The translations under genes and the position numbers were made by a program. DNA of 64,000 nucleotides. It comes from Microthrixaceae bacterium. GTDB taxonomy: Bacteria; Actinomycetota; Acidimicrobiia; Acidimicrobiales; Poriferisodalaceae. The notes below the pieces were generated by a model. It had not been told where the DNA came from. It saw only the letters and a list, made by a program, of their open reading frames with translations, and did not search any database. How positions within the stretch are numbered: position 1 is the stretch's first letter; every line of letters starts with the position of its first letter. Shown in pieces: positions 17,328-24,724 of this stretch. The stretch lies in assembly GCA_011523825.1 (NCBI GenBank), contig WTFX01000017.1, positions 62,001 through 126,000 on the forward strand. Direction: 5' to 3'.

Positions 17328-18342
17328 AGTGACCGTTGTCACGGCGCCGCTGCTGACGAGCGCTGAGGTCGCTGCCACGGCCGACGCCATCGAGGCGTGC
17401 CAGCAGCCCGATGGTCTCATCCTGTGGTTCGACGGGGGCCACGCCGACCCCTGGAATCACGTTGAAGCCGCCATGGCGCTCGCGTCGGCAGGCCGGCGCC
17501 TCGCCGCCGAGGCCGCCTACGACTGGCTCACGGCCAACCAGCAACCAGCGGGAAGCTGGCACAACTACTACATCGCCGACGGCATCAAGGATCCGAAGGT
17601 CGACACGAACTGCTGCGCCTACGTGGCGGTCGGCGTGTGGCATCACTGGGAAGCCACTGGCGACCGGGGCCTCGTCGAGTCGATGTGGCCGACGGTCGAG
17701 CGGGCGCTCGACTTCGTGGTCGGCCTGCGCAAGTCCAGCGGCCACATCCCGTGGGCGGTGCACGCCAACGGCACGCCGTGGCCGTATGCCCTGCTCACCG
17801 GATCGTCGTCGATCGCGCACTCGCTGCGCTGCGGCGTCGCCCTGGCACGCCTGTTGGGGCGCGAGCGGCCGGGCTGGAAGCGGGCCGCAGCCGAGATCGA
17901 GCGATTGATCCGTCACCGGCCGGACTCGTTCGAGCCCAAGGACCGCTGGGCGATGGACTGGTACTACCCGGTGCTGTGCGGCGCGCTCGAAGGCGCTCAG
18001 GCTCGCGCTCATCTCGCGGCGGGTGCTCCCAAGTTCCTGTTGCCTCAGGGCGTGCGCTGCGTGGCCGACCAGGCCTGGGTGACCGCGGCAGAGACCTGCG
18101 AGTGCGCGCTCGCCTACCTCCGCACCGGCGACATCGTGACTGCTCGCCGGCTCTTCGAGGCCACGTCTGCGATGCGAAACGCCGACGGCAGCTACTACAC
18201 CGGCTGGGTCGTGCCGCAGAGCAAGACCTTTCCGGATGCCGAGCGCACCAGCTACACCGCCGCGGCGGTGCTGCTCGCCACCGACGCGCTCGACCGGCGC
18301 AGCGGGGCAGCAGATGCGCTCATCACCAAGCCGGGCGGCTGA
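17317..18342 (+). CDS. Prenyltransferase/squalene cyclase-like alpha-barrel protein
   Basis: Soluble helical protein of 341 residues with repeated helix-turn segments and aromatic-rich turns such as NQQPAGSWHNYYIADG, DTNCCAYVAVGVWHHWEATGD and NADGSYYTGW. This resembles the alpha/alpha-barrel fold of prenyltransferases, terpene cyclases and some glycosidases, and databases often label such proteins prenyltransferase. I do not see the DxDD or QW motifs of a true squalene-hopene cyclase, so catalysis as a cyclase is unsupported. It overlaps the methyltransferase by 11 nt and ends 10 nt before a convergent methyltransferase. A glycan or lipid substrate is suggested by context only. Fold class is moderately sure; function is unknown. 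Confidence 0.75.
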   Translation: MQPEVTVVTAPLLTSAEVAATADAIEACQQPDGLILWFDGGHADPWNHVEAAMALASAGRRLAAEAAYDWLTANQQPAGSWHNYYIADGIKDPKVDTNCCAYVAVGVWHHWEATGDRGLVESMWPTVERALDFVVGLRKSSGHIPWAVHANGTPWPYALLTGSSSIAHSLRCGVALARLLGRERPGWKRAAAEIERLIRHRPDSFEPKDRWAMDWYYPVLCGALEGAQARAHLAAGAPKFLLPQGVRCVADQAWVTAAETCECALAYLRTGDIVTARRLFEATSAMRNADGSYYTGWVVPQSKTFPDAERTSYTAAAVLLATDALDRRSGAADALITKPGG

Positions 18343-18352
18343 CCGGGCAGGT

Positions 18353-18973
18353 TCACCCGTCGATGGATCTGCGCAGGACGCGCAGGCTGCCGACGGCCGA
18401 GTGTTCGGCGAAGCCGTCGTCGAGGGCTCGCAGCCAGATCTCGTAGGGGGGCCGTCCGCCGTCTGCAGGATCCGGGAACACGTCGTGGATGGCCAGCAGG
18501 CCGCCCGGCATCACCTTCGGCGACCAGGCCTCGTAGTCGGCGTGGGCTGGCACAGGCCCATGGCCGCCGTCGATGAACACCAACGCCGCACTCGACCAAT
18601 GCGCCGCGACCGTGACCGAGTCGCCGACGATGGCCACGACGGTGTCTTCGAGGCTGGCGTCGATGAGCGTCTGGCGCAGGACTGGCAGCGAATCCATACG
18701 ACCGGTTCGGGCGTCAACCAGCCCGGGGTCGTGATGCTCCCAGCCCGCCTGCATTTCCTCTGAGCCGCGGTGATGATCGATGGTGAACAGCACCCCACGG
18801 GCGGTTGCAGCAGCAGCACCCAGGTACACCGCCGATTTGCCGCAATACGAGCCGATCTCCACCAACGGTCCCAGCGAGGCCACCTCGGCCGCGGCCCGGT
18901 ACAGCGCCAAGCCCTCGACGTGAGGCATGAAGCCCTTCACCTGCTGGGCCAGCTCCGCCAACTCGGGGTTCAT
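18353..18973 (-). CDS. Class I SAM-dependent methyltransferase (Methyltransf_24-like)
   Basis: Predicted methyltransferase of 206 residues. SAM motif I is LVEIGSYCGKSAVYLG; an acidic site follows at VLFTIDHHRGSEEMQ; ALVFIDGGHGPVPAHADYEAW and PGGLLAIHDVFPDP match the metal-binding O-methyltransferase-like group (CmcI/Methyltransf_24). The ATG at 18971-18973 shares a base with the GtrA stop (TGATG), so translation is coupled to GtrA. The frame continues upstream to 19423, but that part lies over gtrA in another frame and is not used. It faces the GT4-methyltransferase-barrel unit with a 10-nt gap, forming one compact cluster of five genes. The substrate is unknown. Confidence 0.88.
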   Translation of the reverse strand: MNPELAELAQQVKGFMPHVEGLALYRAAAEVASLGPLVEIGSYCGKSAVYLGAAAATARGVLFTIDHHRGSEEMQAGWEHHDPGLVDARTGRMDSLPVLRQTLIDASLEDTVVAIVGDSVTVAAHWSSAALVFIDGGHGPVPAHADYEAWSPKVMPGGLLAIHDVFPDPADGGRPPYEIWLRALDDGFAEHSAVGSLRVLRRSIDG

Positions 18974-19428
18974 CACGCCTCCGGGCTTCCCGCTGCGCGA
19001 TGGGCATCCGGACGGCTGCTGGCGGGGGCCTCGGGCCGGGCGAACAGCACCCGATCCAGCAGGATGAACTTGCCCGCCCACAGGACTCCGAAACCGATGA
19101 GGTTCGCCGCCGATACGGCCACGGTCGACTGCCACCACATGTCTGCGAGCCCAACCAGCCCAGTGGAGATGCCGAGCCCGGCGAGGCTGTAGGACCAGAA
19201 CGGCAGGATCTCGCCGGTGAGCGAGTGGCGGTCGGTGCGAGACCACACCCAGCGCCGGTTGGCGTAGTAGGCGGGCCCTGCGGCGACGCACACCGCGACC
19301 ACGTTGGCCACGACCGCGGGCCAGTCCAGCACCGCATAGGCCACCACGAGCACCGACTGGGTCACCACCACCGTGCCCGCCGACACGGTGCTGTAGCCGA
19401 CCAGCCGCCCGAAGAGCCCCCACCTCAT
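18973..19428 (-). CDS. GtrA family membrane protein
   Basis: Small polytopic membrane protein of the GtrA family (151 residues, four predicted helices around residues 8-30, 35-55, 75-95 and 105-125). GtrA proteins are thought to flip polyprenyl-phosphate sugars or assist glycan export. The family pattern shows in the first helix (GYSTVSAGTVVVTQS), in YYANRRWVWS, the conserved YxxNRxWVF-like loop, and in GKFILLDRVLFA near the C-terminus. Its stop overlaps the start of the methyltransferase. The neighbouring GT4 gene supports a role in moving or modifying a lipid-linked sugar, though a dedicated polyprenyl-phosphate glycosyltransferase is not seen here. Confidence 0.9.
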   Translation of the reverse strand: MRWGLFGRLVGYSTVSAGTVVVTQSVLVVAYAVLDWPAVVANVVAVCVAAGPAYYANRRWVWSRTDRHSLTGEILPFWSYSLAGLGISTGLVGLADMWWQSTVAVSAANLIGFGVLWAGKFILLDRVLFARPEAPASSRPDAHRAAGSPEA

Positions 19429-19500
19429 CGCTGGTGCCTCACTGCGGGAATCTCAGGGCGCGGAGCGCTGTGCGAGGGGATTGCAGGCGAAGCGCAGAGG

Positions 19501-20004
19501 TCACTGCTCCGCCGGCGCGTTCGGCCGGTAGCACGCGGCCAGCAGCAACAGCGTCGAGACCAGCCCGCCGGCGATGGCGACCACGAACCAGACCGGACCG
19601 CTCCAGTCGAGACCCAGCGCGTTGTCGACCGACCAGTCGCCGGGACCGGTCGCTGCCACGGCCGCCGCCGCCACGGCCAGCACGAACACGTACTCCCAGC
19701 CCTCACGGATGATGAAGAAGCCGTTCTTGCGGTGGCCGACCCACCCTGCGGTGGTCATCACGCCGATGAACGCCATCGCGCTCAGCGGCGTCAGCAGCCC
19801 GAGCGCCAGGCCGATGCCAGCGCCGATCTCAGTGAGGGCGGCGAGGTAGGCGTGCAGCAGTCCCGGCCGCAGACCTTCGGCGGCGAACCAGTTGCCGACG
19901 CCACGGATGCCGCCGCGGAACTTGGCGATGCCATGCAGCGCCAGGGTGACGCCCACGATCACCCGCAGGACGAACAGGCCCAAGTTGATGCTGTCTGGAT
20001 CCAT
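19501..20004 (-). CDS. DoxX family membrane protein
   Basis: Four-helix membrane protein of the DoxX/SURF4-like family, 167 residues. The N-terminus LGLFVLRVIVGVTLALHGIAKFRGG carries the typical R-x9-HG-x-xK pattern, followed by LTEIGAGIGLALGLLTPL and two further helices to the C-terminus. Members are linked to redox or sulfur chemistry in some bacteria, but most, including this one, have no proven task. It starts at ATG 20002-20004 and appears to be transcribed alone: 72 nt separate its stop from gtrA and 64 nt its start from the GNAT gene. Family assignment is good; function is unknown. Confidence 0.87.
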   Translation of the reverse strand: MDPDSINLGLFVLRVIVGVTLALHGIAKFRGGIRGVGNWFAAEGLRPGLLHAYLAALTEIGAGIGLALGLLTPLSAMAFIGVMTTAGWVGHRKNGFFIIREGWEYVFVLAVAAAAVAATGPGDWSVDNALGLDWSGPVWFVVAIAGGLVSTLLLLAACYRPNAPAEQ

Positions 20005-20068
20005 GGTTCTGGGGTCTCCTCAAGATGGTGCGGCCGCGTGCGGCGAGACGCTCGCGCCCAAACCGTAG

Positions 20069-20533
20069 TTACAGGTCGAGCCGGTAGACGTTGGTGCTCC
20101 GCTGGTTGAAGCCGAGCCGGGCGTACAGGCGGTTGGCGGCCTCGCGGTCGGGTCGGGAGGTCAGGTCGACCGTGCGGGCGCCCGCCTGCTCGGCGATCTC
20201 GATGGCACGCCGGTTGAGCGCGGCGCCGATGCCGCGCCCCCGGGCCGCCTCGTCCACCACCACGTCCTCGATCCAGGCCCGCAGGCCGCTGGCCAGCGGG
20301 AAGAGCACCAGGATCATGGCGCCCACGATGACCTCGGCGCTGTCGCGGGCGATCAGCACCGTGTTGGCAGGGTGGCCGACGATGCGCTCCAGCGCCGCGG
20401 CATCAGGCGGCGGCGAACTCGACAGCTGCGGGTGCAATCGCGCGAACGCGTCGACCAGCTCATCGCCGACCCGCTCGCACGCCTCGATCCGCACCTCAGG
20501 GTTTCGGGCGCCGGCTTCAGCCACGATGCGCAT
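20069..20533 (-). CDS. GNAT family N-acetyltransferase
   Basis: Acyl-CoA-dependent acetyltransferase of the GNAT fold, 154 residues from the ATG at 20531-20533. The acetyl-CoA binding region is IEDVVVDEAARGRGIGAALNRRAIEIA, with the R-G-x-G-I-G motif A, and the C-terminal strand is AANRLYARLGFNQRSTNVYRL. Another ATG 24 nt upstream would add eight residues. The frame runs much further upstream but only as a shadow of the divergent PAC2 gene. It shares a 66-nt divergent region with PAC2. The substrate (small molecule or protein amine) cannot be told. Confidence 0.9.
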   Translation of the reverse strand: MRIVAEAGARNPEVRIEACERVGDELVDAFARLHPQLSSSPPPDAAALERIVGHPANTVLIARDSAEVIVGAMILVLFPLASGLRAWIEDVVVDEAARGRGIGAALNRRAIEIAEQAGARTVDLTSRPDREAANRLYARLGFNQRSTNVYRLDL

Positions 20534-20599
20534 CGTACGACTGCGGGCGCGCCTCATTGCAGGGCCAGGCCGCAACAGGCTGCCGCTAGCCTCGCCGAC

Positions 20600-21463
20600 G
20601 TGGGCCATCTTGAGTGGTTGGAGCGACCCGAACCCGGCAAGGACACCATCCTCATTGCAGCGTTCTCGGGCTGGAACGACGCCGGCGATGCGGCCACCGA
20701 GTCCGCCAAGTACCTGCGCCGGCGCTTCCGCTGCCACCCGGTGGCCCAGATCGACCCCGAGTACTTCTACGACTTCGCCTCGGTGCGGCCCAGCGTGCAG
20801 GTCACAGACGGCGAGCGGAAGATCGACTGGCCGACGCCCGACGTGCGAATCGGCGAGGTCGACGACGGCCGGCCCGTGGTGACCGTGCTCGGCGTGGAGC
20901 CCCGGCTGCGCTGGCGCACCTTCTGCGACGTCATCATCGAGATGGCCAATTCGCTGGGCGTGTCCACCGTGGTGACGCTGGGCGCGCTGCTCACCGACAC
21001 CCACCACAACGCGCCGGTCAACGTGGTGGGCGCATCCAACAACGCTGCCCTCAACCTGAACATGGGGCTGCGCCAGTCGACCTACGAGGGCCCCACCGGG
21101 ATCATCGGCGTGCTGAACGACGCCTGCCACCGGGCGGGATTCGACAGCGTGTCGTTCTGGGCCACCGTGCCCACCTACGTGCACAACTACCCCTCGCCGA
21201 AGGCCGCCCTGGCGCTCGCCGAGCGGGTGGGGCAGTTCCTGGGCGTCTCGCTCGGCGAATCCGAGCTGCACAGCGCCGCGGCCAACTACGGCCGCCAGAT
21301 CGACGAGCTGGTCGCCGGCGACGACACCCTGGCCCAGTACGCGCAACAGATCCTCGAGGAATCGGCCGCCGAAGCCGTGGAGGACTTCAGCGAGATGGTC
21401 GAGAACCCCGACGGCCTCATCGACGAGTTGGAGCAGTTCTTGCGCCAGCAAGAACCAGATTGA
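20600..21463 (+). CDS. PAC2 family protein (ATP-grasp/proteasome chaperone-like fold)
   Basis: Cytoplasmic protein of the PAC2 family, common in actinobacteria and archaea and related to proteasome assembly chaperones, but of unproven function in bacteria. Diagnostic parts are ILIAAFSGWNDAGDAATESAKYL at the N-terminus, then IDPEYFYDFASVRPSVQ, VVTLGALLTDTHHNAPVNVVGAS and SFWATVPTYVHNYPSPKAALAL. The GTG at 20600-20602 (VGHLEWLERP) is the most plausible start, giving 287 residues; the upstream extension runs over the divergent acetyltransferase. The C-terminal ten residues (EQFLRQQEPD) and the stop codon fall inside the first unit of a tandem repeat. Proteasome genes are not in the window. Confidence 0.9.
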   Translation: MGHLEWLERPEPGKDTILIAAFSGWNDAGDAATESAKYLRRRFRCHPVAQIDPEYFYDFASVRPSVQVTDGERKIDWPTPDVRIGEVDDGRPVVTVLGVEPRLRWRTFCDVIIEMANSLGVSTVVTLGALLTDTHHNAPVNVVGASNNAALNLNMGLRQSTYEGPTGIIGVLNDACHRAGFDSVSFWATVPTYVHNYPSPKAALALAERVGQFLGVSLGESELHSAAANYGRQIDELVAGDDTLAQYAQQILEESAAEAVEDFSEMVENPDGLIDELEQFLRQQEPD

Positions 21464-21532
21464 TCAGCTGCGCCAGCAAGAACCAGATTGATCAGTTTGC
21501 GTCAGCAGGAACCAGACTGATCAGCTGCGTCG
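21441..21532. repeat. 28-bp tandem repeat spanning the PAC2 stop codon
   Basis: Three near-identical units occur at 21441-21468, 21469-21496 and 21498-21525, with a partial fourth to 21532. Each reads TGCGCCAGCAAGAACC then AGATTGATCAGC with few changes. Unit 1 encodes the last residues LRQQEPD and the TGA stop, and each later unit repeats the same potential stop. Units 1 and 2 differ by one base; unit 3 has four substitutions and is preceded by one extra T. The array has no spacers and so is not CRISPR. Origin by local duplication of the gene end is the simplest reading. Confidence 0.9.
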
Positions 21533-21579
21533 AAATTCACGAGAGTTACTGAGAAGCAGCGGGCTAGCGTCTCACGCGG

Positions 21580-21627
21580 CGCAGCGCCCCTGCGAACCAG
21601 AAATGCCAACTGAGCCGGGGGCGCTGC
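21580..21627. terminator. Inverted repeat between convergent PAC2 and glnD
   Basis: CGCAGCGCCCC at 21580-21590 is the reverse complement of GGGGCGCTGCG at 21617-21627, with a 26-nt loop. It lies in the 214-nt convergent gap and is well placed to end transcription from both sides. No T-run is present, so a factor-independent terminator is only a possibility. The remainder of the gap shows no gene. Confidence 0.5.
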
Positions 21628-21677
21628 GTCACTTCGGACTGTAACCGGGCACCGCGGCAACCGGCAAGAGAATTGCG

Positions 21678-24023
21678 CTAGGCGAGGGCGTGGCGCAGGG
21701 CCAGCTCCACCTCTCGCTGGTGTGCCTCGTCGATGACCGGCCCGTCGGGACCCACCACGTAGAACGAGTCGACCACCTCGTTCGCGAGCGTCTGGATCTT
21801 GGCCGATCGGATGTCGAGCCCCATCTCGGCCAGCACCCGGGTCACCTTGTACAGCACGCCGATGTGGTCTTCGGTGCGCACCTCCACGATCGTCGCCCCG
21901 GTTGCCGACTCGGCGTCGAACGTGACGCTGGTGGCGGCACGCGTGGCCGACAGCGCCCGCCGCCGTCGGTACACCCGCGCACGCTCGGCGATGCGTGCCT
22001 CCAGCGCCAGGTGGCCTCGCAGCGACCGGCGCACGTCGAAGGTGACCCGGTCCCAGTCCACCGGCGCGTCGGGCGGCACGATCCGGAATGACGACACCGC
22101 CATACCCGCAGGGCTCGAGTAGGCGTCGGCCTGCAGCACGTCGAGCCCTCGCAGGGCCAGCACGCCGGCTGCCCGGCTGAACAGGCCCCGCTCGTCGGGA
22201 GCCACCACGGTCAGCACGTCGTCTTCGGCCCGCAGCGCCACCTCGCCCGCCGCCATCAGCTCCACCACCTCTTCGGTGAGCAGGCGGCGGTGGCCCGGCG
22301 TCGCCTGATCGGCGCCGCTCATGTGCTCGGTGGTCATCTCGACCAGGGCGGTCACCAGGTTCGACGTCCACTCCCCCCAGGCCATAGGTCCGGTGGCCAG
22401 GCAGTCGGCCTCGGTCATCACGGCCAGCAGTTCCAGGAACTCGGGCGTGCGGGTGGCACGGGCGACCGTGGCGACGGTCAGCGGGTCGTCGAGGTCGCGG
22501 CGAGTGGCGACATCGGTCAGCAGCAGGTGGTGCTGCACCAGGCGCACCAAGGTGTCGGCGTCGTCGGCGCTCCAGCCGCAGCGCCGGGCGATGGGGCCCG
22601 CCAGCCGCATGCCGGCCTGCGTGTGGTCGCCGGGGTAGCCCTTGCCGATGTCGTGCAGCAGCGCTCCCATGACCAGCAGATCGGGGCGAGCCACCCGGTG
22701 CGTGAAGCGGGCTGCGGTGGCGACGGCTTCGAGCAGGTGACGGTCCACCGTGAACCGGTGGTAGCGAGAGCGCTGGGGGCGATTGCGGTTGGGCGCCCAC
22801 TCGGGCAGCACCCGCGTCCACACGTCGAAATAGTCGAGCGTCTCGATGACGTCGATGGCCTTGTGCCCGCAGCTCAGCAGCTCCACGAACAGCGCTCGGG
22901 CGCCGTGAGGCCACGGGTCCGGGAAGGGCGCTTGGCGATCGGCCAGCTTGTCGAGGCTGGCTCGGCTGATCGGGATGCCGGCCAGAGCCGACTGCACTGC
23001 CGCGTGCAGTACCAGCACCACGTCGGTTGCGGGGTCGCCGTCGATCACCAGCTCGCCGTCGCGCACCGACAGCCCGGCGATGTCGATGTCGAACCCAGCA
23101 GGCTCGGCGTGCTGGCGGGCGACGCTGGACCACAGCTGGTCCGACAGGAAAGCGACGATGCGCCCGGCCTGTGCGATCTCGGCCATGAACGCGTCGGCAT
23201 CGATGGCGCCTGATCGCTCGGCCACGGCATCCTGATCGTCAGCCGACAGCACGTCGCTGCGCAGGCCGGTGGTGCGGTGCAGCTCCACCCGCGCCCGTAG
23301 CAGCGTCTGGTAGGCCTCGGCGAGACGTTCGGTGTCTGCAGCGGGAAGCTGCGCCCCTGCCAGCCGCGCCCAGCGGATCGCATGCGCGTCACGCAGCCCG
23401 CCACGGCCGGTCTTCAGATCGGGTTCCAGCAGGAATGCCACCTCGCCGCTCTGGCTGTGCCGGCGGCTCACGGTGCGCTGCAGCTCGTCGAGCCGCTGTG
23501 ACGCGTGGTCGCGCCAGTCGGCCTGCACGCCCTCGATCAGCCGTGCGGTCAAGGAGTTGTCGCCGGCGAGGTGGCGGGCATCCACGAGTGCCGTCGCTGT
23601 GTCGATGTCCGAGGCGGCGAGTTCCAGCGTCTCCGGCAGCGACCGCACGGCGTGGCCCAGCTTCAGCTTCTCGTCCCAGATCGGGTACCACAGGCGGTCG
23701 GCCAGGTTGCCGCCTTGCGAGCTGTCCCCAAGTGCGCGGCTGTGGGTCAGCAGCGAGTCACGGCCGTCGTGCAGGAGCAGCAGGTCGATGTCGCTGCCGG
23801 GGCACAGCTCGCCGCGGCCGTAGCCGCCGACGGCCACGAGCGCCACGCCGGTGCCAGCCCCATTCGCGCTGTCCTCGGGCGCACTGGTCAACCCGCACTC
23901 GGCAGCTTCAGTCTCGAAACGCTCGGCCAGCCACGAGTCGGTCAGCGCGGACAGTGCCGTCGGCAGTTCGGATGCGTCGGCAGCCTGGACCAGCGCCGCT
24001 CGCCGCTCGCCGAACGACGTCAT
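21678..24023 (-). CDS. glnD: [Protein-PII] uridylyltransferase/uridylyl-removing enzyme
   Basis: Bifunctional nitrogen sensor that modifies PII protein in response to glutamine. Domains in order: nucleotidyltransferase with GGYGRGELCPGSDIDLLLLHD near residues 65-90 (G-Y-G-R-G and D-x-D), the GlnE/GlnD linker, an HD phosphohydrolase domain with LLVMGALLHDIGKGYPGDHT near 430, and two C-terminal ACT domains around 605-680 and 700-775 (the second contains IVEVRTEDHIGVLYKVTRVL). At 781 residues it is of normal size. The start ATG overlaps the stop of the upstream gene by 4 nt, making it the last of three coupled genes with larE. The PII and amt pair is not adjacent; amt is at 60247-61620. Confidence 0.95.
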   Translation of the reverse strand: MTSFGERRAALVQAADASELPTALSALTDSWLAERFETEAAECGLTSAPEDSANGAGTGVALVAVGGYGRGELCPGSDIDLLLLHDGRDSLLTHSRALGDSSQGGNLADRLWYPIWDEKLKLGHAVRSLPETLELAASDIDTATALVDARHLAGDNSLTARLIEGVQADWRDHASQRLDELQRTVSRRHSQSGEVAFLLEPDLKTGRGGLRDAHAIRWARLAGAQLPAADTERLAEAYQTLLRARVELHRTTGLRSDVLSADDQDAVAERSGAIDADAFMAEIAQAGRIVAFLSDQLWSSVARQHAEPAGFDIDIAGLSVRDGELVIDGDPATDVVLVLHAAVQSALAGIPISRASLDKLADRQAPFPDPWPHGARALFVELLSCGHKAIDVIETLDYFDVWTRVLPEWAPNRNRPQRSRYHRFTVDRHLLEAVATAARFTHRVARPDLLVMGALLHDIGKGYPGDHTQAGMRLAGPIARRCGWSADDADTLVRLVQHHLLLTDVATRRDLDDPLTVATVARATRTPEFLELLAVMTEADCLATGPMAWGEWTSNLVTALVEMTTEHMSGADQATPGHRRLLTEEVVELMAAGEVALRAEDDVLTVVAPDERGLFSRAAGVLALRGLDVLQADAYSSPAGMAVSSFRIVPPDAPVDWDRVTFDVRRSLRGHLALEARIAERARVYRRRRALSATRAATSVTFDAESATGATIVEVRTEDHIGVLYKVTRVLAEMGLDIRSAKIQTLANEVVDSFYVVGPDGPVIDEAHQREVELALRHALA

Positions 24024-24724
24024 CGCTGCCCCCCTGCCGGATCCATGCGCCTCGCAGGCTCGGCCGTGTCACCGCGCCTCGCAGGCTCGGCCGAATCGCC
24101 GCGCCTCGCAGGCTCGGCCGAATCGCCGCGCCGGCGCTGCAGCACCTCGAATGCCTTCGCTGCGCCCCAGGTGATGCTGATCGGGCCGAGGTCGGGGTCA
24201 ATGTCGGCGAACGAAGCCGGGGTCAGTCCGTAGGGATCGTCGGGGAAGCGGGAGGCATCGAAGTCATCGCGGGCGGGTGCCGGCACGCCGCCGTCCGCCA
24301 GCACCTGGGTCGGGAACCGCACGGCGCTGCGCAGCACGCTGAGGGGGGTGGTCTGCTGCTCGTCGACATCGGTCGCGAGCAGCTCTCGCAGCGGCGGGCC
24401 GGTCTCGGCGACGCATTGAAGCCCGGCAGCATGCGCTGCGGCGCTGAGATCCGCAGCAGCTACGCCAGCCCGCTCGCAGGCCTCTTCAACACAACGCTCG
24501 ACCCAGCCGGGCAACGCAGCGACGGCCCCATCGGCCAGCAGCTCCGCGGCTTCCTCCACTGTGTCGATGCGCCTCGCAGGCTCGGCCGTGACAACGCGCC
24601 TCGCAGGCTCGGCCGTGTCGATGCGCCCCGCAGGCTCGGCCGTGCCAACGCGCCTCGCAGGTTCGGCCGAAGAGGGCACCGCCGAGGTGACAGGCGGCGG
24701 CGTGCCGGTGCCGGTTGCGCTCAT
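24020..24724 (-). CDS. Conserved actinobacterial protein with terminal 9-residue repeats, function unknown
   Basis: A 234-residue protein I do not recognise functionally. The central part (about residues 55-205) looks like a conserved domain: LPGWVERCVEEACERAG, SAVRFPTQVLADGGVPAP, FPDDPYGLTPASFADIDPDLGPISITWGAAKAFEVL. I recall similar proteins with this Pro-Asp-D-x-Y-x-L-T-P-A-x-F-x-D pattern in actinobacteria, without a known role. Both ends carry repeats of a nine-residue unit AEPARR(V/I/G)DT: four at the N-terminus and three at the C-terminus. The gene overlaps larE upstream and glnD downstream by 4 nt each, which supports it being real and co-translated. No signal peptide or membrane segment is seen. 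Confidence 0.82.
   Translation of the reverse strand: MSATGTGTPPPVTSAVPSSAEPARRVGTAEPAGRIDTAEPARRVVTAEPARRIDTVEEAAELLADGAVAALPGWVERCVEEACERAGVAAADLSAAAHAAGLQCVAETGPPLRELLATDVDEQQTTPLSVLRSAVRFPTQVLADGGVPAPARDDFDASRFPDDPYGLTPASFADIDPDLGPISITWGAAKAFEVLQRRRGDSAEPARRGDSAEPARRGDTAEPARRMDPAGGQR
24047..24127 (-). repeat. 27-bp coding repeats, three units (C-terminal array)
   Basis: Units begin at 24047, 24074 and 24101 on the plus strand with GCGCCTCGCAGGCTCGGCCG and a variable 7-nt end. On the minus strand they encode AEPARR plus three residues. They match the N-terminal array at 24569-24676 of the same gene, which places the core domain between two arrays. Confidence 0.9.
24569..24676 (-). repeat. 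27-bp coding repeats, four units (N-terminal array)
   Basis: Units begin at 24569, 24596, 24623 and 24650, exactly 27 nt apart, with the same 20-nt core as the C-terminal array. The third unit has one change (GCGCCCCGCAGG) giving AEPAGR. All units remain in frame, so the repeats add or remove nine residues at a time. Confidence 0.9.

Noticed and set aside
21441-21532. 28-bp tandem units considered as CRISPR or iterons
   Set aside because: No spacers, only three units, and the first is the coding end of PAC2. No replication gene is near.
24047-24676. Regular 27-bp repeats considered as CRISPR
   Set aside because: Units are contiguous, in frame and without unique spacers, and lie within a gene.
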